Below are positions 1 through 6,031 of a stretch of 20,346 bases of DNA, in pieces (the first letter of the stretch is position 1; every line of letters begins with the position of its first letter). The stretch spans positions 1-20,346 of the forward strand of contig CANQIG010000008.1 of NCBI GenBank assembly GCA_947623765.1, read 5' to 3'. A program made the position numbers and the translations under genes. The notes beneath the pieces are model-generated. The model made no database searches. It was not told the DNA's origin and saw nothing but the letters and a program-made list of their open reading frames with translations. This DNA comes from an uncultured Clostridia bacterium (GTDB lineage Bacteria; Bacillota; Clostridia; Oscillospirales; Acutalibacteraceae).

Positions 1-24
1 CCTCGCGATCTCTTTCAAATTCAC
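1..24 (-). CDS. Start of a probable LacI-family transcriptional regulator, cut by the window edge
   Basis: Only eight codons are visible. Read on the minus strand from a GTG at 24-22 they give MNLKEIAR, which closely resembles the N-terminus of LacI-type regulators, where the first helix of the DNA-binding domain begins. An AGGAG Shine-Dalgarno lies at 40-36, 11 nt before the GTG, and a TATAAA-like -10 lies at 87-82. A sugar-responsive repressor would suit the carbohydrate genes in the window, but eight residues cannot prove the family. The sequence left of position 1 would settle it. Confidence 0.4.
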
Positions 25-111
25 AGTCTGTCGCTCTCCTTTTTCCCGAACCGACGCGCCGCAGAGCGGAACAATCAAGTTTTTATATTCTTCCGTTAGA
101 GATTCTGCTGA

Positions 112-300
112 TCACACGAACCGCCCCATAGCGCCCTTTCCGCTTTTGACCCATTCTTCCAACGCAGAGCGTTTAAACTCCCATTGTTTCCCGATTTCGA
201 GACCAGGAATTTTTTTATCCTTCATCCACTTTCGTAAAGCAACAGGTTTGAGATTCAGAAACGCCGCCGCATCGTCAAAACTGATATAGTTTTCATTCAT
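112..300 (-). CDS. Small excisionase-type helix-turn-helix DNA-binding protein (62 aa)
   Basis: The 62-residue protein is almost entirely one MerR/excisionase-like winged HTH. It reads YISFDDAAAFL, then VALRKWMKDKKIPG, then a small wing (GKQWEFKRSALEEWV) at about residues 5-51. This is the HTH_17/excisionase-family pattern in which the helix selects DNA and the K-W-x-F-K strand forms the wing. Such proteins are either recombination directionality factors or small regulators. No integrase is visible next to it, so its role is unknown. The gene looks AT-richer than the rest of the window, which hints at acquired DNA. Its ATG lies only 3 nt downstream of a perfect -10 box and has no Shine-Dalgarno, so the mRNA would be leaderless or nearly so. 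It lies between the LacI-like start and a divergent small gene. Confidence 0.8.
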   Translation of the reverse strand: MNENYISFDDAAAFLNLKPVALRKWMKDKKIPGLEIGKQWEFKRSALEEWVKSGKGAMGRFV

Positions 301-303
301 ATT

Positions 304-332
304 ATTATACTCGAAATTTACGGCGATTTCAA
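304..332 (-). promoter_or_regulatory. Promoter of the excisionase-type gene (TTGAAA-N17-TATAAT)
   Basis: On the minus strand TTGAAA (332-327) is followed by a 17-nt spacer and a perfect TATAAT (309-304). The predicted start of transcription (about 297-299) falls on or just inside the ATG at 300, so the message would have essentially no 5' leader. Confidence 0.75.
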
Positions 333-535
333 GTCATTTGGCTCTTTTTTTCCCTGTTTGCGTTATTTTGAGGATATTTCCGCTTTCGGGAGCGGCTAAT
401 TAGGCAAACACCGCAGTAACTCGCGTGGAGGGATCCACCATCCATTCGTTTCGTATTCTCCTGCTTCAGGGGGCTTTTGTCTATCGTCCGTTTTTCTGGG
501 ACGGTTCGTTTTCGACATTTCTCACGGTTTTTCTA
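333..535. other. Intergenic region between divergent promoters, with a weak inverted repeat
   Basis: I see no convincing gene here. An inverted repeat, TGTTTGC at 355-361 and GCAAACA at 404-410, encloses a small hairpin (CCGCT, 6-nt loop, AGCGG) near 380-395. It could be an operator or an untranslated structure, but the arms are short. An open frame starting at GTG 425 lacks a recognisable product. Confidence 0.35.
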
Positions 536-564
536 TTGCATTCTCCGGAGACCCATGCTATAAT
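536..564 (+). promoter_or_regulatory. Extended -10 promoter for the small protein at 609
   Basis: TTGCAT (536-541), a 17-nt spacer and TATAAT (559-564), with a TG dinucleotide one base upstream of the -10 box (extended -10). Predicted transcription start is about 571. This excludes the TTG at 564, which is part of the -10 box, as a translation start. Confidence 0.8.
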
Positions 565-608
565 TGACAAAGATTATGCGGTTTTTGCCCCAAGGGAGCG
601 AGCATCCC

Positions 609-818
609 TTGCAGCATTCTCTGACCCATGGGAGCGAAGTCGAATATGAACGCATTCGCTCCGGGGAAACGACGCCCGAGGCGGCGTACTCGCTCGACCC
701 GCGCAACGCCTCCGACTGGCTCTTCTGCTATGCGCTGACCGCGCAGGACGACGAGTCTATGGGGATGCGGCTCGAGCAGGTGATCGACAGCCTCTACGCG
801 GATGTAAAGGACGAATGA
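609..818 (+). CDS. Small acidic protein of unknown function (69 aa)
   Basis: I do not recognise this protein. From a TTG at 609 it encodes about 69 residues, acidic toward the end (QDDESMGMRLEQ, then DVKDE), with no membrane segment and no clear motif. The start was chosen because the promoter at 536-564 places the 5' end near 571 and an AAGGGAG Shine-Dalgarno sits at 592-598, 10 nt before TTG 609. An in-frame ATG at 576 would give 80 residues but would lie only about 5 nt into the transcript without a binding site. A rho-independent terminator follows 22 nt after the stop, so this is a one-gene transcription unit. Promoter, ribosome site and terminator together make it a real gene despite its size. 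Confidence 0.65.
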   Translation: MQHSLTHGSEVEYERIRSGETTPEAAYSLDPRNASDWLFCYALTAQDDESMGMRLEQVIDSLYADVKDE

Positions 819-840
819 CTGCGCGCGAAAGCGCCGTTTC

Positions 841-870
841 CCGGACCGCCTTCACGGTCCGGCTGTTTTT
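841..870 (+). terminator. Rho-independent terminator after the small protein gene
   Basis: CCGGACCG at 841-848 pairs perfectly with CGGTCCGG at 855-862 around a 6-nt loop, followed by CTGTTTTT. Confidence 0.85.
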
Positions 871-913
871 GAAGGATTTTTTCAGACTGTGAGAAAATAA
901 AGGAGGGGATTCC

Positions 914-1930
914 GTGCCGTTTCGGATCGTTCGGGGAGATATCAGCAAGATGGAATGCGACGCCATCGTTAACGCCGCCAATTCCTCGCTGCTCGGCGGG
1001 GGCGGGGTGGACGGCGCGATCCACCGCGCGGCGGGGCCGCAGCTTCTGGAAGAATGCCGCACGCTCGGCGGATGCGCGCCGGGCCGCGCGAAGATCACGG
1101 GCGGGTACCGGCTGCCCGCGCGGTACGTCATCCACACGGTCGGGCCGATCTGGCAGGGCGGGCATCGCGGGGAGGAGATCCTTCTGCGCTCCTGCTACAG
1201 GGAATCGCTGCGCCTGGGGAAGGAGCACGGCTGCGAGAGCATTGCGTTTCCGCTGATCTCTTCGGGGATCTACGGGTACCCCAGGGAGGAGGCGCTGCGG
1301 ATCGCCGTGGAGGAGATCGGCGCGTTCCTGCTCGAAAACGATATGGAGGTCACGCTCGCGGTGTTTGACCGGGACAGCTTCCGGATCAGCCGCAAGCTCC
1401 TCACCGACATCGAGACGTACATCGACGAGGCGTATGTCGAGGCGCACACATCCCCGCGCGAGAGCGCGCAGCGGTTCGAGGACGCGCGGACCTTCGCCGC
1501 GCCGTCCTTCACCGACGCGCTGGCCGAAGCGTCTTTCGCGGCGTATCCCGCGCCGAAGGCCATTTCGCTCGACGACGCGCTGCGGGAGCTCGACGAGAGC
1601 TTTTCCGAGATGCTGCTGCGGAAGATCGACGAGCGCGGCATGACGGACAGCCAGTGCTACAAGAAAGCGAACGTGGACCGGAAGCTCTTCTCCAAGATCC
1701 GGAACGATGCGGGGTATCATCCGAGCAAGACGACGGCGATCGCGTTTGCCGTCGCGCTGGAGCTCGATCTGCGGGAGACGGACGAGCTGCTCCGAAAGGC
1801 GGGCTTCGCGCTCTCCCGTTCCAGCAAGTTCGACATCATCGTCGAGTATTTCATCCGGAACCGGAACTACAACGTGTTTGAGATCAACGAGGCGCTGTTC
1901 GCCTTTGACCAAAGTCTGCTCGGCGTGTAA
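914..1930 (+). CDS. Macro-domain (ADP-ribose-binding) protein fused to a C-terminal HTH-like domain (338 aa)
   Basis: Residues 1-150 form a macro domain of the O-acetyl-ADP-ribose deacetylase/MacroD type. The ADP-ribose-contacting loops are visible: GDI (8-10), NAANSSLLGGGGVDGAIH (20-37) and the SSGIYGYP loop (116-123). Residues 160-225 are a variable linker. Residues 225-338 form a helical domain (about LDESFSEMLLRKI onward) that resembles an XRE-like helix-turn-helix, with DSQCYKKANVDRKLFSKIR as the likely core. Known macro domains of this class bind or hydrolyse ADP-ribose derivatives; coupling to DNA binding would make this an NAD-metabolite-responsive regulator, which is inference. Start: GTG 914 with AGGAGGGG at 901-908. 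The gene precedes a vWA-protein gene with a 102-nt gap holding a hairpin. The macro assignment is firm; the C-terminal HTH call is less so. Confidence 0.88.
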   Translation: MPFRIVRGDISKMECDAIVNAANSSLLGGGGVDGAIHRAAGPQLLEECRTLGGCAPGRAKITGGYRLPARYVIHTVGPIWQGGHRGEEILLRSCYRESLRLGKEHGCESIAFPLISSGIYGYPREEALRIAVEEIGAFLLENDMEVTLAVFDRDSFRISRKLLTDIETYIDEAYVEAHTSPRESAQRFEDARTFAAPSFTDALAEASFAAYPAPKAISLDDALRELDESFSEMLLRKIDERGMTDSQCYKKANVDRKLFSKIRNDAGYHPSKTTAIAFAVALELDLRETDELLRKAGFALSRSSKFDIIVEYFIRNRNYNVFEINEALFAFDQSLLGV

Positions 1931-1971
1931 AATGTCGCTTTTCATGCGACCAAATCCCGCTTGTGTTCGGG

Positions 1972-1977
1972 TATAAT
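1972..1977 (+). promoter_or_regulatory. Possible -10 element upstream of the vWA gene
   Basis: A perfect TATAAT lies 55 nt before the ATG, but I find no good -35 at 16-18 nt spacing and no TG extension. Transcription from it would start near 1984, inside the left arm of the following hairpin. Confidence 0.4.
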
Positions 1978-1978
1978 G

Positions 1979-2016
1979 GGATCGCAGGGTCGGAAAAGAC
2001 CCGCGATCCTATTTTT
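1979..2016 (+). terminator. Terminator-like hairpin between the macro and vWA genes
   Basis: The left arm at 1979-1991 (GGATCGC, bulged A, GGGTC) pairs with the right arm at 1998-2009 (GACCC GCGATCC) around a GGAAAA loop, then TATTTTTATT. It lies after the macro stop and just before the vWA ribosome site (GGAGG, 2020-2024). It would end or reduce read-through from the macro gene. Confidence 0.7.
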
Positions 2017-2032
2017 ATTGGAGGCTTGCTTT

Positions 2033-2683
2033 ATGAAAAACAACACCACGGAGCTCGTTTTTATCCTCGACCGCAGCGGTTCCATGTGCGGCCTCGAAAA
2101 GGACACCGTCGGCGGGTTCAACGCCATGATCGAACAGCAGAAGCGCGAGGGCGGCTGGTGCTGGGTCTCCACTGTCCTGTTCGACAGCGAGAGCACGGTG
2201 CTCCACGACCGCCTGCCGCTCCCGGAAGTGCCGAAGATGACGGAGCGGGACTATTCGATCCGCGGCTGCACGGCGCTCGTGGACGCCATCGGCGGGGCGA
2301 TCCACCACATCGGGAACATCCATAAATACGCGAGGAAGGAGGACGTTCCGGCGCACACCGTGTTCGTCATCATGACCGACGGGATGGAGAACGCGAGCCA
2401 CCGGTACACGGGAGAACAGGTCCGCGCGGCGATCGAGCGGCAGAAGGCGCGGTACGGCTGGGAGTTCCTTTTCATCGGCGCGAACATCGACGCCGTGAAG
2501 ACCGCCTCCGCCTACGGCATCGCGGCGGACCGCGCCGCGAACTACCATGCGGACAGCACCGGCACGGCTGTGGTGTACAATGCGGTCAACGAGGCGGTGC
2601 GCGCCGTGCGCGCGAACGCGCCGCTTTCCGCGCAGTGGAACCGCTCCATCGAGGAGGATTTCCAGAGCCGGGGGAAGAACTGA
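2033..2683 (+). CDS. von Willebrand factor A (vWA) domain protein, TerY-like (216 aa)
   Basis: The whole protein is a single vWA domain with a complete MIDAS metal site: DRSGS at 13-17, the threonine in GCTALVDA, and the aspartate in MTDGMENAS. It carries no signal peptide or membrane segment, so it is expected in the cytoplasm as a metal-dependent protein-binding module. Related stand-alone vWA proteins (TerY type) occur in bacterial stress and tellurite-resistance clusters with kinases, phosphatases and nucleotide-metabolite proteins. The start is ATG 2033 with GGAGG 8 nt upstream; an extended upstream reading frame would run through the hairpin and is unlikely. It follows the macro-HTH gene and is closed by a strong terminator, so the two probably act in one pathway, though the partner is not visible. 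Confidence 0.88.
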   Translation: MKNNTTELVFILDRSGSMCGLEKDTVGGFNAMIEQQKREGGWCWVSTVLFDSESTVLHDRLPLPEVPKMTERDYSIRGCTALVDAIGGAIHHIGNIHKYARKEDVPAHTVFVIMTDGMENASHRYTGEQVRAAIERQKARYGWEFLFIGANIDAVKTASAYGIAADRAANYHADSTGTAVVYNAVNEAVRAVRANAPLSAQWNRSIEEDFQSRGKN

Positions 2684-2700
2684 TTTGTATTGACATACAG

Positions 2701-2733
2701 AAAACGCATCCCGCCTGCGCGGGATGCGTTTTT
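2701..2733 (+). terminator. Strong rho-independent terminator after the vWA gene, usable from both strands
   Basis: A perfect 14-bp stem (2701-2714 with 2719-2732), CTGC loop and a T-run on the plus strand. The A-run of the left arm gives a T-run on the minus strand too, so it could also stop minus-strand transcription coming from the DUF3237 side. Confidence 0.92.
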
Positions 2734-2780
2734 CGTCTATCGGGTCTCGATGAAATGGGGCGTTGGCTTGGTCGGTGCGG

Positions 2781-3114
2781 GTCTGCGGCTTGCGCGGCGG
2801 GCATCGGACGCAGCGAGGAGGTGAACAGGAAGTTTGCCTTTGCAAAAGTCCTTTGGGAAAACGCCGGATGCCAATTTGCAGGCGGCGGGGTGATGCGGGC
2901 GGGCGAGCTCCGCGCGGCTTGCGGCGCGTGCGGGGGCAGGTCTTTTCGTCTGCGGCCTGCGCGGTGGGCATCGGCAGAGCGAGGAGGCGAACAGGATATT
3001 CGCCTATGCAAAAGTCCTTTGGGGGAAACGCCGGGTGCGCGCTTGCGGGCGGCGGGGTAATGCGGGCGGGAAAGCTTCGCACGGCTTCCGGCGCGTGCCG
3101 GGGGCAGGTCTTTG
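2781..3114. repeat. Two-copy tandem repeat, ~167 bp per unit, in a non-coding region
   Basis: Unit 1 (2781-2947) and unit 2 (2948-3114) align along their whole length, sharing GTCTGCGG, GGCATCGG, GAGGAGG, CAAAAGTCCTTTGGG, GGCGGCGGGGT and GGGGCAGGTCTTT with scattered substitutions. Each holds a 7-bp hairpin with a 7-nt loop (2819-2839 and 2985-3005) whose stem bases differ but still pair. Reading frames here are not conserved between the copies. With the terminator this fills the 475-bp gap between the convergent vWA and DUF3237 genes. Confidence 0.85.
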
Positions 3115-3158
3115 CGGAATGTTATGAGCCGTCGGTGTCCCGGCGCGGCGCTGCGGCA

Positions 3159-3593
3159 TCACGCCTGTTCGCCGTGCGGGATCTCGAAGAAGTAGATGTG
3201 CAGGCCGTCGGCTTCGATCCTGCCCTCGCCGACGAACTGGTTCCGGTGGAGGTAGGGCGCGAGCGCGGCGCTGTCGGTGTAAAAGGTCGGAACGGTGTGG
3301 AACGGCATGGCGCGGTGCTTTTCCTCGAACCAGCCGTTGTTCTCGACGTAGATGTGCGCCTTCTGCCCCGCGGCGTCCTCGCCGGTGAGCATATACCGCG
3401 CGGACATATGCCGCACACCCGCAGCGTTGAGGACCTGTGTGTCCACGCCGCACGGCTCGACGATGCCGTTGAAGATCTCGCCGCGCACGCTCCCCTTGAA
3501 GGGGATCATGGTCACCGCGCCGCTCTCGCCTTCGAGGTGGACGCTCTCGCCCATCATGTCGACCTTGACGTCCAAAATCGGTTTTCTGTCCAT
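3159..3593 (-). CDS. DUF3237-family protein (144 aa)
   Basis: The sequence fits the DUF3237 pattern: an opening strand (PILDVKVDM), the FKGSVRGEIFNGIVEPCGVD stretch at about 32-51 and the ARYMLTGED...AHIYVENNGW segment at about 65-87. DUF3237 is a small beta-barrel family whose biochemical role is not established. Length is normal. It begins with ATG 3593 and a CCTCCT-complement Shine-Dalgarno (AGGAGG) 6 nt upstream, 33 nt after the RluA-type gene, so it is likely the last gene of the minus-strand operon. No signal peptide is present. The link with the transporter and pseudouridine synthase is by position only. Confidence 0.75.
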   Translation of the reverse strand: MDRKPILDVKVDMMGESVHLEGESGAVTMIPFKGSVRGEIFNGIVEPCGVDTQVLNAAGVRHMSARYMLTGEDAAGQKAHIYVENNGWFEEKHRAMPFHTVPTFYTDSAALAPYLHRNQFVGEGRIEADGLHIYFFEIPHGEQA

Positions 3594-3626
3594 AGGGTTC
3601 CTCCTGTCGTGTCGTTTCCCGCGCGC

Positions 3627-4583
3627 TCACAGGTTCCGGAAGCGCTCGAGAAACCAGATGTTTTCGGCGGTGAATTTCCTGCCGTCGAGATACTGCAGCG
3701 CTTCGCCGTCCGTCGTGAAGCGGAACCGGAGCGAATACGCGTGCAGCGCCTGATACGGGAAGCCGATCCGGCGGTTCACGGCGTTCGAGCCGTACTTGCC
3801 GTCTCCCGCGAGCGGGTGGCCGATGGACGCCATGTGCGCGCGGATCTGGTGCGTGCGGCCGGTGAGGAGTTCCACCTCGCAGAGGGCGAAGCCGTGCCGC
3901 TCCTCGAGCACGCAGTAGCGCGTGCGGATCGTGCGCGAATCGGGGAAGGGCTTTTTGTCGATGTAGACGCGGTTCTGGCTCTCGTTCTTCGTCAAATACC
4001 CGGTGAGCAGCGCCTCCTTCGGCTCCGGCACGCCGCAGACGACGCAGAGGTACCGCTTTTCGACCTCCCGGTTCCTGACCTTCGCGTTGAGGATGCGCAG
4101 GGCCTCGGCGTTCTTCGCCGCCATCACGAGGCCGCCGGTGTTGCGGTCGATGCGGTTGACGAGCGCGGGCGCGAACGCGTTTTCCGATTCGGGGTCGTAT
4201 TCGCCGCGGTCGTAGAGCACATGGTGGACGCGGGCGATCAGCGAATCGAAGTGGTAGTGCTCGTCCGGGTGGACGATGAGCCCCGGGGGTTTGTCGAGCA
4301 GCATGACGTTTTCGTCCTCGAAGACGATTTGGAGCCGCGCCGGGGCTTTGAGGAAGTCGTATGCCTTCGGCGCGGTCTGGAAGAATTCGTCCGAAAGGTA
4401 CATCGTGAGGATGTCGCCCTCCGAGAGGCGCGAGCCGTTTTCGCAGCGCTTTCCGTTCAGCTTGATGTCCTTTTTGCGGATGCCCTTGAAGAGCGCCGAC
4501 TGCGGGAGGTTCGGGTAGGTCTTGGTGAGGAACTTGTCCAGCCGCTGACCGGCGTCGTTTTTGCCGATCTTCACCTCGGTCAT
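3627..4583 (-). CDS. RluA-family pseudouridine synthase (318 aa)
   Basis: An N-terminal S4 RNA-binding domain (about residues 13-60, with QRLDKFLT) is followed by the RluA catalytic domain from about residue 90. The catalytic motif is NRIDRNTGG at 143-151, with the nucleophilic aspartate at D146, in place of the more common HRLDxxTSG. LLDKPPGLIVHP (95-106) and GRTHQIRAHM are further family signatures. It converts uridine to pseudouridine in rRNA or tRNA; the exact site cannot be told from sequence. Its ATG overlaps the stop of the upstream ThrE-type subunit (ATGA), indicating translational coupling, which makes the frameshift in that upstream gene relevant to its expression. The upstream SD is only a weak GGCGGG. 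Confidence 0.92.
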   Translation of the reverse strand: MTEVKIGKNDAGQRLDKFLTKTYPNLPQSALFKGIRKKDIKLNGKRCENGSRLSEGDILTMYLSDEFFQTAPKAYDFLKAPARLQIVFEDENVMLLDKPPGLIVHPDEHYHFDSLIARVHHVLYDRGEYDPESENAFAPALVNRIDRNTGGLVMAAKNAEALRILNAKVRNREVEKRYLCVVCGVPEPKEALLTGYLTKNESQNRVYIDKKPFPDSRTIRTRYCVLEERHGFALCEVELLTGRTHQIRAHMASIGHPLAGDGKYGSNAVNRRIGFPYQALHAYSLRFRFTTDGEALQYLDGRKFTAENIWFLERFRNL

Positions 4584-5036
4584 TTGACATCCCGCCCTTC
4601 GAGTTTGGGCCGCCGGGTGAAGAAGCCGCGCGGCAGCGAGACGACGATGCCGATGCCGAGCGCGATGGCGATCGCGATCTTGATGGTCTCGAGGCCCATC
4701 TCCGCGCCGGCGCTGTTGGAGTTCATGAAGAACCGGTAGCCGGTGTAGTAGATGCCCGCGCCGGGGACGATGGGGAAGATCCCGCTGATGAGGAAGACCG
4801 TCACGGGGCAGCGGCGGTGAAACGCGAAGATCCGCGCGAGGTAGGTCAGCCCGAGCGCCGCGAAGAAGGACGCGAACGCGCTTTGAGGCTGGAAGTGCAT
4901 CACGACGGTGTAGATGAGTCAGCCCGGCAGGGATGTACTGGTTCTTCGGCGCGTGGAAGATCGATGAGAACGCGACGGTCGCGACGAACGCCACGGCGGT
5001 CTGGAGCAGGCAGTCCGCGAAAAACGGGAGCGTCAT
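4580..5036 (-). pseudogene. ThrE_2/DUF3815 transporter subunit, frameshifted
   Basis: The N-terminal half begins at ATG 5036 (MTLPFFADCLLQTAVAFVATVAFSS) and reads through HAPKNQYIPAGL. The C-terminal half continues in another frame as LIYTVVMHFQPQ to the stop at 4580. The two halves together match the small partner of a threonine/serine exporter, a family of about 150 residues with four or five membrane segments. The switch is at about 4916-4928. Family members usually carry a short Gly-rich stretch (xGxxGW) between the AGL and (L/V)xY motifs; here only one stray base separates them, so about 17 nt seems to be missing rather than a single base (inference from family memory). Start and stop show ATGA overlaps with both neighbours. 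A programmed frameshift or assembly error remains possible. Confidence 0.75.
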
Positions 5037-5839
5037 ATCGGCAGCACACCTCCCGCGAAATTGTAGTAGAACATGACGACCGCGCCGACGCCGATCGCGA
5101 TGCAGCCGCCCACGAGGAACGCATCGATCATCCGGATCGTCCCGGAGAGGTAGTCGCCGTTGAGGAAGTCGCGGATCGAGGTGGTCAGCGCGACGCCCGG
5201 CACGAGCCGGATGATCGAGCCGATGATGATCTTGTCGAGGCTGTTCCCGAGGCCGAGCGCGTGGAGCGCCACGGCGGAGACCGCGACCAGGGCGCTCGCG
5301 GCGAGGTTCGTGATGAATTTCGAGGCGGTCCGGCGGTCGAGCAGGTTCAGGAAGACCTGCAAAATCGCGCCGCAGAGCACGGCAGCCGCAGCGTCCGCAA
5401 GGGAGCCCCCGAACAGGAAGCTGAAACACCCGCTGCCGACCGCGCAGCCGATCACGAGGTGGAGCGGCTTCGTGTAGGGGATGGCCGCCGCCTCCTCGAC
5501 GCGCCGGGCGGCCTCCTCCAGGGGGACCATGCCCGCGGCGATCTCCCGGGAGAGCTGGTTGAGCGCGGCGATCCGCCCGAAATGGATCGTGGCGCTCGGG
5601 ACGAACTTCAGCTTCGTCTCGGTGCGCACGCCGTTTTCGACCGCGACGGCGAAGAGCGCGTTCGAGAGCACGTATGCGTCGAAATCCGTGATCCCGTACG
5701 CCCGGGCCACGCGCTCCATCGTCTCCTGCACGCGGAAGATCTCCGCGCCGCTGCGCAGGAGCAGCTCGCCCATCCGGAACGACAGCGCGGCGGCGCTCCC
5801 GTTTCCGGCCTTTGTTTTCATGGTTCCTACGGTTTCCAT
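5033..5839 (-). CDS. ThrE_1/DUF1212 threonine/serine exporter-type subunit (268 aa)
   Basis: The N-terminal cytoplasmic part (about residues 15-120, with GELLLRSGAEIFRVQETM, the DUF1212 hallmark) is followed by several membrane segments, including the stretch around 130-165, 180-200 and 220-260. The family exports small neutral amino acids (threonine, serine) in partnership with the ThrE_2 protein encoded next. The downstream partner overlaps it by ATGA. The start chosen is ATG 5839 with GGGGAGGG 4 nt upstream; a second ATG (5821) also has AGG nearby. Lying divergent to ilvBN fits a role in threonine/branched-chain amino-acid balance, because threonine feeds isoleucine synthesis, but this is inference. 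Substrate is not shown by the sequence. Confidence 0.88.
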   Translation of the reverse strand: METVGTMKTKAGNGSAAALSFRMGELLLRSGAEIFRVQETMERVARAYGITDFDAYVLSNALFAVAVENGVRTETKLKFVPSATIHFGRIAALNQLSREIAAGMVPLEEAARRVEEAAAIPYTKPLHLVIGCAVGSGCFSFLFGGSLADAAAAVLCGAILQVFLNLLDRRTASKFITNLAASALVAVSAVALHALGLGNSLDKIIIGSIIRLVPGVALTTSIRDFLNGDYLSGTIRMIDAFLVGGCIAIGVGAVVMFYYNFAGGVLPI

Positions 5840-5888
5840 GCGACCCTCCCCAAAAACAGCTTTGCGCCGGTTTTTTCCCCCGAAGACC

Positions 5889-5918
5889 TTGCCAACCGGC
5901 CGCGTTTTGTGCTACAAT
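5889..5918 (+). promoter_or_regulatory. Extended -10 promoter reading toward ilvB
   Basis: TTGCCA (5889-5894), 18-nt spacer, TG one base before TACAAT (5913-5918). Predicted start near 5925, about 100 nt before ilvB. Confidence 0.7.
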
Positions 5919-5927
5919 ACAGAGGAA

Positions 5928-6031
5928 TGAACGAAACGTCCGGCGCGCCGCGTCTTTCCCGGCGGACCGGCCTTTCGGGTATCAGTATAGCACAAACCGT
6001 GAAAAAAGGAAAGGCTGATCGGAAAAAATGA
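5928..6031 (+). CDS. Possible 34-residue leader peptide overlapping the ilvB start
   Basis: An ATG at 5928 opens a 34-codon frame (MNETSGAPRLSRRTG...) that ends in a TGA overlapping the ATG of ilvB as ATGA. ilvB itself has only a distant AGGAAAGG (6007-6014), so coupling from an upstream frame would help its translation. Against it: few branched-chain codons, and a start at or just after the predicted transcription start with no usable ribosome site. Real leader or chance frame is undecided. Confidence 0.3.
5984..6012 (-). promoter_or_regulatory. Possible extended -10 promoter reading toward the ThrE-type operon
   Basis: On the minus strand TATACT (5989-5984) is preceded by TG plus one base. 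The -35 region (around 6012-6007, TTTCCT) is weak. Predicted start is near 5977. The motif TTTGTGCTA is shared, inverted, with the plus-strand promoter at 5906-5914. Confidence 0.55.

Noticed and set aside
564..566. TTG 564 as start of the small protein
   Set aside because: It lies in the -10 box and upstream of the predicted transcription start.
425..649. Open frame starting at GTG 425
   Set aside because: Its start has no convincing ribosome site, it overlaps the promoter and gene at 536-818, and it has no recognisable product.
871..913. Promoter for the macro gene at about 869-898
   Set aside because: A TTGAAG-like -35 is present but no acceptable -10 at normal spacing, and the transcript would start on the ribosome site. 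Expression may come from leakage through the terminator or from elsewhere.
2781..3114. CRISPR array
   Set aside because: Only two long units of ~167 bp with no spacer pattern, and no cas genes nearby.
2763..4739. A long plus-strand open frame over the DUF3237 and RluA-type genes
   Set aside because: It runs antisense to recognisable genes and spans the tandem repeats, without domain matches.
5840..6027. T-box or branched-chain attenuator for ilvB
   Set aside because: The leader is about 100 nt, too short for a T-box, and I see no specifier loop, terminator pair or rich run of Val/Leu/Ile codons.
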